Part shown: piece after piece, positions 18,276 through 23,204 of the stretch
Layout: the number at the start of each line of letters is the position of its first letter
Numbering within the stretch: the stretch's first letter is position 1
NCBI GenBank assembly: GCA_009775355.1
Contig: VSPN01000046.1
Coordinates: forward strand, 1-23,204
Direction: 5' to 3'
From: Muribaculaceae bacterium
GTDB lineage: Bacteria > Bacteroidota > Bacteroidia > Bacteroidales > Muribaculaceae
DNA: 23,204 nucleotides
Program-made: the position numbers and the translations under genes
Notes under the pieces: generated by a model
What the model was told of the DNA's origin: nothing
Database searches by the model: none
The model's input: only the letters and a program-made list of their open reading frames with translations

Positions 18276-19340
18276 ATGAAGGCATTGACATATATTGAGG
18301 GTGGCCGGTTTGAGATAATCGAGAAGGCGGAGCCGAGGGTCGTGGAGGCGACGGATGCTTTGGTTAGGGTGATTCTGAGCAGTATCTGCACCAGCGATTT
18401 GCATATCAAGCATGGGAGCGTGCCGAGGGCTGTACCGGGCGTTACTGTCGGGCATGAGATGGTCGGCGTAGTTGAGTGTGTCGGCGAAGCCGTCACTAAG
18501 GTGAGGCCGGGCGACCGCGTGGCGGTGAATGTGGAGACGTTCTGCGGTGAGTGTTTCTTCTGTCGGCATGGGTGGGTAAATAATTGCACTGACCCGAATG
18601 GCGGTTGGGCTCTTGGTTGCTGTATTGACGGTGGTCAGACGGAGTTTGTCCGAGTGCCGTTTGCCGACAATGGACTGACTGTGATTCCGGATAATGTGAG
18701 CGATGAGCAGGCTCTGTTTGTGGGCGATATTCTTGCTACAGGTTATTGGGCGGCTAAGATTTCGGAGATTGGCGAGGATGATACAGTGCTAATTATCGGT
18801 GCCGGACCGACCGGACTTTGCACTTTGCAGTGCGTCCGCCTTTATAATCCCAAGCAAATTATTGTCTGCGAGAAGGATGCGGTGCGTCAGGAGTTTGTCA
18901 AAAAACATTATCCCGATGTAATTGTCGTTTCACCGGAGGATTGTCTGGATAAAACTTTGAAAATTTCGGAACATGGCGGTGCGGACCGCGTGATTGAGGT
19001 TGCCGGTGCGGAAGATACATTCCAGTTGGCTTGGCAAGCGGCTCGACCGAATGCAAATGTAACGGTTGTGGCTCTTTACGATAAACCGCAGGCATTGCCG
19101 TTGCCGGATATGTATGGCAAGAATCTGACGTTCAAGACCGGAGGCGTTGATGGTTGCGACTGCGACGAGATACTTCGACTTATTTCTGAAGGTAAGATTG
19201 ACACAACTCCCCTTATCACCCATACCTTCCCATTCTCTCAGATTGCGGAAGCCTACGACCTATTCGAGAATCGCCGCGACAACGTTATTAAAGTGGCAAT
19301 AAAAAACGATAATATAGATAACTATGGCAAAGAAGTTTGA
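18276..19340 (+). CDS. Zinc-dependent alcohol dehydrogenase family protein, 354 aa
   Basis: This is a medium-chain dehydrogenase that oxidises an alcohol, or reduces the matching carbonyl, in the cytoplasm. Catalytic zinc ligands are visible as C38 (SSICTSDLH), H60-E61 (VGHE) and D151 (VGDILATG), the Cys-His-Asp set of secondary-alcohol dehydrogenases. The structural zinc loop C90, C93, C96, C104 is complete. The Rossmann motif G175-A-G-P-T-G180 is followed by an acidic residue after the second strand (VCE199), which suggests NAD rather than NADP. Substrate cannot be told from sequence. The start follows the preceding gene by 33 nt with no visible terminator, and the stop overlaps the next gene by 17 nt. 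Its higher G+C and metabolic nature make it an outlier in a defence operon; it may be unrelated cargo. Confidence 0.92.
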   Translation: MKALTYIEGGRFEIIEKAEPRVVEATDALVRVILSSICTSDLHIKHGSVPRAVPGVTVGHEMVGVVECVGEAVTKVRPGDRVAVNVETFCGECFFCRHGWVNNCTDPNGGWALGCCIDGGQTEFVRVPFADNGLTVIPDNVSDEQALFVGDILATGYWAAKISEIGEDDTVLIIGAGPTGLCTLQCVRLYNPKQIIVCEKDAVRQEFVKKHYPDVIVVSPEDCLDKTLKISEHGGADRVIEVAGAEDTFQLAWQAARPNANVTVVALYDKPQALPLPDMYGKNLTFKTGGVDGCDCDEILRLISEGKIDTTPLITHTFPFSQIAEAYDLFENRRDNVIKVAIKNDNIDNYGKEV

Positions 19341-20352
19341 GATACGGAATAGTACCGCTGAGTTTCTGATTTTCCAGATTGAAGGAAAGGAGGACGGAGT
19401 GCAGGTTGTGTACCGCGATGAGACTATCTGGTGCACGCAGAAGGCTATGGCGCAGTTGTTTGATTGTTCCACGGACAATATAGGGCTTCACCTTAAAAAT
19501 ATCTTCAAATCCGGTGAATTACAAGAAGATTCAGTTACCGAGAAATACTCGGCAACTGCCTCCGATGGCAAGAATTACTTGACAAAATTCTATAATCTCG
19601 ATGCCATTATTTCTGTGGGTTATCGCGTGAACAGTACTCGGGCCACGCAATTTCGGCAATGGTGCACTTTTGTATTGCGACAGTTTGCGATACGCGGCTA
19701 CGTGATTGACAGGAAGCGCATGGAGAATGGTACGTTTATCGGCGAGGATTATTTTGAGCATCTGTTGGCTGAGATTCGGGAAATCCGGCTCAGTGAACGA
19801 CGCTTTTACCAGAAACTCACTGATATTTATGCCACAAGTATTGACTATAACCGCGATGCGCCGACTACACGCGCCTTCTTTAAGAAAGTGCAAAATAAGA
19901 TGCACTATGCCGTGCATGGCCACACTGCCGCCGAACTGATTATTGACCGAGCCGACGCCCAGAAAGAGCACATGGGCTTGACAACGTGGGAGAACGCTCC
20001 CGATGGTAAAATCCTGAAACCGGATGTAAACATCGCCAAGAATTATCTCAAGGAATCCGAATTAGAGGATATGGGACGGATTGTCAACTCGTTCCTTGAT
20101 TTGGCTGAAGACATGGCAAAGCGTCATATCCCGATGACGATGGAAGATTGGGCTAAACGCATCGACAAATTCCTCGACCTCACCGACCGCCCTATTCTTT
20201 CGGATGCCGGACACGTCACCGCCGAGCAAGCCAAGGAACACGCTGAAACCGAGTTTGAGAAATACCGCGTCATCCAGGACCGACTCTTCCAATCAGATTT
20301 CGACCGTTTCAACGGCGATAACCTCCTCCCATTGGATTTTGACAAAGAGTAA
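19324..20352 (+). CDS. RhuM family protein, 342 aa
   Basis: The protein matches the RhuM (virulence RhuM) family. Its N-terminal region (about 25-120) has the typical run DETIWCTQKAMAQLFDCS, then NIGLHLKNIF, NYLTKFYNLDAIISVGYRVN and FRQWCTFVLRQF. The remainder is mostly helical and includes NKMHYAVHGHTAAELI (about 192-207) and a charged C-terminus. Biochemical function is unknown; family members are often found in mobile and defence regions and next to type I R-M genes. The start ATG lies inside the dehydrogenase gene, so the reading frames overlap by 17 nt (ADH tail DNYGKEV). That implies translational coupling, although the two proteins have no obvious functional link. No terminator is visible in the 33 nt before the convergent phosphoesterase gene. 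Confidence 0.88.
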   Translation: MAKKFEIRNSTAEFLIFQIEGKEDGVQVVYRDETIWCTQKAMAQLFDCSTDNIGLHLKNIFKSGELQEDSVTEKYSATASDGKNYLTKFYNLDAIISVGYRVNSTRATQFRQWCTFVLRQFAIRGYVIDRKRMENGTFIGEDYFEHLLAEIREIRLSERRFYQKLTDIYATSIDYNRDAPTTRAFFKKVQNKMHYAVHGHTAAELIIDRADAQKEHMGLTTWENAPDGKILKPDVNIAKNYLKESELEDMGRIVNSFLDLAEDMAKRHIPMTMEDWAKRIDKFLDLTDRPILSDAGHVTAEQAKEHAETEFEKYRVIQDRLFQSDFDRFNGDNLLPLDFDKE

Positions 20353-20385
20353 CATTATCGGCGGAGTAACACGCATCGGAGCCTG

Positions 20386-21153
20386 TCAGATTTCGATGAC
20401 GGCGGAGTCGTTGAAGGTGGCGTGTTCACCAGTGAAGACGTATCCGAGAGGGTTGCTGACGAGATGGGTGTTGCCTATCACAAAGTCGGTTTGATGATGG
20501 GCGTGCCCGTAAATCCATGCGTTAATCCGGCTGTCGGCGATGTAGTTGCCAAGTTCTGTGGCAAAAGCCACGTTCAGCGGGTCGCTGGAATACCGTTTGT
20601 CAATGGCTGCGAATGTAGGAAGGTGATGTGTCACTACTACAATCTTTTCTGCATCGCTCGTTTCAACGGCATCCTGTATGAACGCGAAGTTCTTTTCAAA
20701 CTCATCTGTTATGTCTTTAGCTGTGAGTCGATGATGGTTGTATAGAATTTGGCGATAATCGTTCATCCCGGACTGTACCACCATTTCATCAACGGGCGAT
20801 ATTCTTGACCAAAGAGTTGAGAGTATGAAGTCGGTATCAGCTATCCGTATGACTTTGTTGTGATAGTAGCCGACATTCGGGAGAAACATCTTCTGCCAAC
20901 TTTCACCCATCGATGCAATGTCGCCATTGTTGTAAAACTCATGGTTGCCGGCTACCATCAGCACTTGACGATATCTCTCTGACATCCATTGCCACAAATG
21001 CAGGTGCTCCACGTTATTATCCAAAAGATACCCGACATCCCCGGCAATAACGAGAATATCTCCGGCAACCTCAATCGCCGGGTCTTTAGCATTCATCATC
21101 CGGAGATTCTCATGAAACTCCAGATGCAGGTCAGAGCAATATTGAATCTTCAT
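20386..21153 (-). CDS. Calcineurin-like metallophosphoesterase, 255 aa
   Basis: All five blocks of the two-metal phosphoesterase fold are present: D8-L-H10 (SDLHLEFH), G38-D39, G69-N70-H71-E72, H176-H177 (VVTHHLP) and G216-H217-A-H219. It should hydrolyse a phosphomono- or phosphodiester in the cytoplasm; the substrate is not evident, and a nucleic acid or nucleotide is only one option. There is no signal peptide or membrane segment. It is a single-gene unit facing the RhuM gene tail to tail, with its own promoter (TTTG, 20 bp, TAACTTTA) upstream. Link to the defence genes is by position only; such enzymes are also common as ordinary chromosomal genes. Confidence 0.93.
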   Translation of the reverse strand: MKIQYCSDLHLEFHENLRMMNAKDPAIEVAGDILVIAGDVGYLLDNNVEHLHLWQWMSERYRQVLMVAGNHEFYNNGDIASMGESWQKMFLPNVGYYHNKVIRIADTDFILSTLWSRISPVDEMVVQSGMNDYRQILYNHHRLTAKDITDEFEKNFAFIQDAVETSDAEKIVVVTHHLPTFAAIDKRYSSDPLNVAFATELGNYIADSRINAWIYGHAHHQTDFVIGNTHLVSNPLGYVFTGEHATFNDSAVIEI

Positions 21154-21168
21154 AGCTACGATTATTCA

Positions 21169-21200
21169 TAAAGTTACGATACATTCCTGAATTTGCCAAA
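21169..21200 (-). promoter_or_regulatory. Promoter of the metallophosphoesterase gene
   Basis: Read on the minus strand, TTTG (plus positions 21197-21200) is followed after exactly 20 bp by TAACTTTA (21169-21176), one mismatch from the Bacteroidetes TAnnTTTG box. The start codon at 21153 would then have a very short leader of roughly 10 nt. Confidence 0.65.
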
Positions 21201-21317
21201 TCTTCATTAATAAATCACCTCTTTATATTTGGGCATTAGCCAGCATATTCCCTATTTACGTAGAATTCTACAATTTTTTTAATACTCACGTAAAAGCCGA
21301 GAATCCTTAATAGCACG

Positions 21318-21414
21318 ACTAAAAATTGAAGGAAACTGCAATTTTGGGTAATGAAGATTGAATATGAGCTCTATTGTATTACTAAAAGTTGCGGTTTGCC
21401 ACATTTTTGGGTAA
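21318..21414. repeat. Two degenerate direct repeats, 63-bp period, in the intergenic gap
   Basis: The 407-bp gap between 21153 and 21561 has no convincing gene. It holds two 34-bp units at 21318-21351 and 21381-21414. Each begins with ACTAAAA and ends with TTTTGGGTAA, and 24 of 34 positions agree. An inverted repeat TTTACGT / ACGTAAA (21255-21261, 21288-21294) and the palindrome GTAGAATTCTAC (21260-21271) lie just to the left. No function can be assigned. Confidence 0.4.
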
Positions 21415-21508
21415 AACAACGGAACGCAGAATTTTTTACATTGTCAGACCCAGCCTGCTGATATGACAAGGAAGAATAGAACCAAATCACACTTTAAGGT
21501 GTTATTTA

Positions 21509-21540
21509 TTTGGAATATTAAATTATATAGTGTATCTTTG
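21509..21540 (+). promoter_or_regulatory. Promoter of the toxin-antitoxin operon
   Basis: This is a near-ideal Bacteroidetes housekeeping promoter: TTTG at 21509-21512, 20 bp, then TATCTTTG at 21533-21540. The toxin ATG at 21561 follows after a leader of roughly 15 nt. Confidence 0.85.
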
Positions 21541-21560
21541 CGCTATAAATCCAAGATATT

Positions 21561-21914
21561 ATGATTACAGCCAAGAACGAACAGGAAGTGGAGGCGTTTC
21601 TCCGAGAATTCAAACCCAAATTCAGCATTTGGGGAATAATCTTTCTTCATCGGGATAAGAATGAAGAGGCTCTTCGTGCGTTAGGTATAACTCCTGTAGC
21701 GCGTGAAGAGATTATCAAGAAAATCGAGAAAGAAGATTATTCTCACTCAATTGTTGATGAGGCGTCGTTCGGTGATATGTGGGTATTCGGCAAAGATTAC
21801 GACGGTACGGAGTTGTATATAAAAATATCTATGGGTGCGCCGGGAAGCAAAACTATCTGTATCTCATTCCATGAGGCAGAGCATCCCCTTAACTATCCTT
21901 TCAAAAAGAAATAG
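21561..21914 (+). CDS. MqsR-like toxin of a type II toxin-antitoxin pair, 117 aa
   Basis: Size and layout fit MqsR-type ribonuclease toxins: an N-terminal helix-strand part (EVEAFLREFKPKF, WGIIFLHR), a segment ALRALGITPVAREEII that matches the point where the family sets a helix, then strands with DMWVFGKDYDGTELYIKI and the closing TICISFHEAEHP. Such toxins fold like RelE and cut mRNA; that activity is family knowledge, not proved here, and I did not identify catalytic residues. It is directly preceded by a strong promoter and followed 3 nt later by the antitoxin gene. Toxin-first order is normal for MqsR and HigB types. Resemblance is moderate, so a neighbouring RelE-fold family is possible. 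Confidence 0.72.
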   Translation: MITAKNEQEVEAFLREFKPKFSIWGIIFLHRDKNEEALRALGITPVAREEIIKKIEKEDYSHSIVDEASFGDMWVFGKDYDGTELYIKISMGAPGSKTICISFHEAEHPLNYPFKKK

Positions 21915-21917
21915 GCT

Positions 21918-22919
21918 ATGGAGAAGTATGTAGATATGAAAAGTCCATTGACTGGTGGGAATGTCAAGGAGGTAAGTATAACGGAAGTGAAGGAGTTCCG
22001 CAAGGAAAAATACCGTGTTCACGTCCGGTACTATATTTGTGAGGATACCGGTGAGCAATTCACAACGACAGAGCAGGATACATTGCAATTCAACGACCTT
22101 TACTCTCAGTATCGTATCCGCCACGGCATTCCATTCCCTGATGAAATTAAGGAAATCAGAACCCGATATGGATTAAACTATTCCCAAATTTCAAGAATTC
22201 TTGGATTTGGCACAAATCAATATGCCAAATACGAGAATGGAGAGGTCCCTTCGGAATCCAACGGCAAAATGATTGCAGCTATACGCGATAAGAATGTATT
22301 GTTGGGACTGCTTAAAGGTTGCAAGGACACTTTTCAGCCGGCAGAATATGAACGCATTCTTACCTCAATCAATATGAGCGAGATAAAAGATGATGAACAC
22401 GCCGCACTCCATCGTGTTATCTTCAATGATGATAGCCGAAGCATATTCAATGGTTATGGAGGGAAAAGCGTCCCTAAACTGTTTGACATGGTTCGCTACA
22501 TCGTGATGAAGCATGGAGAGGTATTCCCGACGAAATTGAACAAGCTGATGTTTTATTCCGATTTCAATCACTACCGCAAGACAGGTCAATCAATCAGCGG
22601 CCTTCAATATCGTGCATTGAATTTCGGCCCGGTTCCTGACCATTACGCCACAATCTATGACAATACTCCCGAACTTGATAAGCGACTGATTGAGGCTCAT
22701 GATATGGTCAGCACATTGCTTACATGCAATTCCAATCAAGATTGTGTGAACCTTTCTGAATCTGAAAAGGAATCTATTGATTATGTTATTGGAAAATTGA
22801 AACCTCTTTCCGTATCCGCGATAATAGAAGCGAGCCATCAGGAAAACGGTTGGCAACAAAGCTCCATTGCGCATAGCCACATTCCCTACGACGAAGCTTT
22901 TGAACTGAAATTAGTATGA
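21918..22919 (+). CDS. Antitoxin with MqsA-like HTH and C-terminal Panacea (DUF4065/SocA-like) domain, 333 aa
   Basis: Three parts are visible. Residues 1-55 resemble the MqsA zinc-ribbon region, but only C41 (ICEDTGEQF) remains and the first CxxC is replaced by SPLTGG, so zinc binding is probably lost. Residues 75-111 are an XRE-type helix-turn-helix (LNYSQISRILGFGTNQYAKYENG). From about 187 to the end is a Panacea/DUF4065 domain, with DMVRYIVMKHGEVFPTKLNK, LMFYSDFNHYRKTG and YRALNFGPVPDHY. Panacea domains are known as versatile antitoxin modules that neutralise unrelated toxins. The gene begins 3 nt after the toxin stop. The HTH probably autoregulates the operon through the promoter at 21509-21540. 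Pairing with an MqsR-like toxin is inferred from adjacency. Confidence 0.85.
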   Translation: MEKYVDMKSPLTGGNVKEVSITEVKEFRKEKYRVHVRYYICEDTGEQFTTTEQDTLQFNDLYSQYRIRHGIPFPDEIKEIRTRYGLNYSQISRILGFGTNQYAKYENGEVPSESNGKMIAAIRDKNVLLGLLKGCKDTFQPAEYERILTSINMSEIKDDEHAALHRVIFNDDSRSIFNGYGGKSVPKLFDMVRYIVMKHGEVFPTKLNKLMFYSDFNHYRKTGQSISGLQYRALNFGPVPDHYATIYDNTPELDKRLIEAHDMVSTLLTCNSNQDCVNLSESEKESIDYVIGKLKPLSVSAIIEASHQENGWQQSSIAHSHIPYDEAFELKLV

Positions 22920-22932
22920 ACAGAAAAGGACG

Positions 22933-22979
22933 GATAGCATTTACGAAGTTGGCTATCTGCCGGAAATTGATTAACTTCG
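22933..22979. repeat. Two overlapping hairpins after the antitoxin gene
   Basis: GATAGC (22933-22938) can pair with GCTATC (22952-22957), while CGAAGTT (22944-22950), which lies in that loop, can pair with AACTTCG (22973-22979). The two stems are mutually exclusive. No T-run follows, so a simple terminator is unlikely. Confidence 0.3.
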
Positions 22980-23081
22980 CATTAGGTCAACGACCGCGTG
23001 TCCGGCATAGGTGCCGCACATGTCTTTAAGTTCGCAGACCGACCGCAGAAACACCCCGACAGGGCCACTTGTACGGCTCAT
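22971..23081 (-). CDS. Possible 36-aa ORF on the minus strand
   Basis: Reading leftward from an ATG at 23081 gives MSRTSGPVGVFLRSVCELK..., ending LMRS and a TAA at 22971. The composition looks protein-like and this stretch is GC-richer than its surroundings. No family is recognised, no promoter is clear, and the length is short enough for chance. It could also be the remnant of a longer gene. Confidence 0.2.
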   Translation of the reverse strand: MSRTSGPVGVFLRSVCELKDMCGTYAGHAVVDLMRS

Positions 23082-23091
23082 GTACGGTTTA

Positions 23092-23121
23092 GATTTACAC
23101 CATATTGTAAATCAATATTTT
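23092..23121 (+). terminator. Weak terminator-like hairpin
   Basis: GATTTACA (23092-23099) pairs perfectly with TGTAAATC (23106-23113) around a 6-base loop, followed by AATATTTT. It is AT-rich and so not very stable. It may end the toxin-antitoxin transcript or be part of a recombination site. The 285 bp from 22920 to the window end hold no other convincing gene. Confidence 0.35.
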
Positions 23122-23188
23122 AACTGTTTCTGCATCGGCAAATGACTATGTAGTTAGAAACGATTACAATTAAGCATAATCTGTTAGT

Positions 23189-23204
23189 ATGGCACTCTTT
23201 ACGG
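23189..23204 (+). CDS. Possible start of a gene cut by the window end
   Basis: An ATG at 23189 opens a frame MALFT that runs off the window. It follows an AT-rich leader typical of gene starts here, but five codons cannot establish a gene or its product. Confidence 0.2.

Noticed and set aside
21260..21280. Palindrome GTAGAATTCTAC followed by a T-run as a terminator
   Set aside because: As a hairpin it gives only about four pairs, too weak, and no gene ends just before it on the plus strand.
23061..23090. Resemblance of GTACGGCTCATGTACGGTTT to the end of a group II intron domain V
   Set aside because: The expected 34-nt hairpin with a GAAA-type loop cannot be drawn and no reverse transcriptase gene is present, so the likeness to a GTACGGTTC ending is probably chance.

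Overview
The window looks like a defence island in a member of the Bacteroidales, perhaps Muribaculaceae-like. The order-level guess rests on promoters of the TTTG / TAnnTTTG type (clear before 21561, before 21153 on the minus strand and around 6231), start codons without strong Shine-Dalgarno sequences, moderate G+C, and the gene families present. The genus is inference. No tRNA, rRNA, CRISPR array, integrase or transposase gene is visible.

Layout. (1) 1-660: a GC-rich pair of small unknown genes closed by a strong terminator. (2) 766-6161, minus strand: a two-gene operon of a RecD-like helicase with a Cys-rich N-terminus and a C-terminal nuclease domain, followed 5 nt later by a protein with a DUF4365-like / PD-(D/E)XK N-terminus. 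(3) 6186-6241: a compact divergent promoter region with mirror-image -7 boxes. (4) 6267-18242, plus strand: a small XRE-type regulator, hsdM, hsdS and hsdR of a type I restriction-modification system, then two further tightly packed genes. These are a 1622-aa protein joining a sacsin/Hsp90-type (GHKL) ATPase to an SF1 helicase, and a 192-aa protein whose C-terminus resembles a Vsr/DUF559-type nuclease core. (5) 18276-20352: a zinc alcohol dehydrogenase overlapping a RhuM-family gene. (6) 20386-21153, minus: a calcineurin-like phosphoesterase. (7) 21561-22919: a toxin-antitoxin pair, an MqsR-like toxin and an antitoxin with a Panacea (DUF4065/SocA-like) domain. (8) 22920-23204: mostly non-coding, with hairpins and possibly the first codons of another gene.

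How the parts may work together. The R-M genes are complete: methylation, specificity and DNA translocation/cleavage subunits with recognisable catalytic motifs. The most interesting part is what is attached to them. Both arms leaving the shared promoter carry a helicase with a nuclease partner: RecD-like helicase-nuclease plus DUF4365-like protein to the left, and GHKL-SF1 helicase plus a small nuclease-like protein to the right, in the same operon as hsdMSR. The GHKL-helicase / small nuclease-like pair is my best candidate for a poorly described anti-phage module that may act after, or be guarded by, the type I system. The sequence supports the domains and operon structure; the joint function is inference.

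Base composition changes along the island. hsdM and hsdR are more GC-rich than the hsdS recognition domains, the GHKL-helicase pair and the DUF4365-like gene, while the dehydrogenase is GC-richer again. This fits assembly by several transfers.
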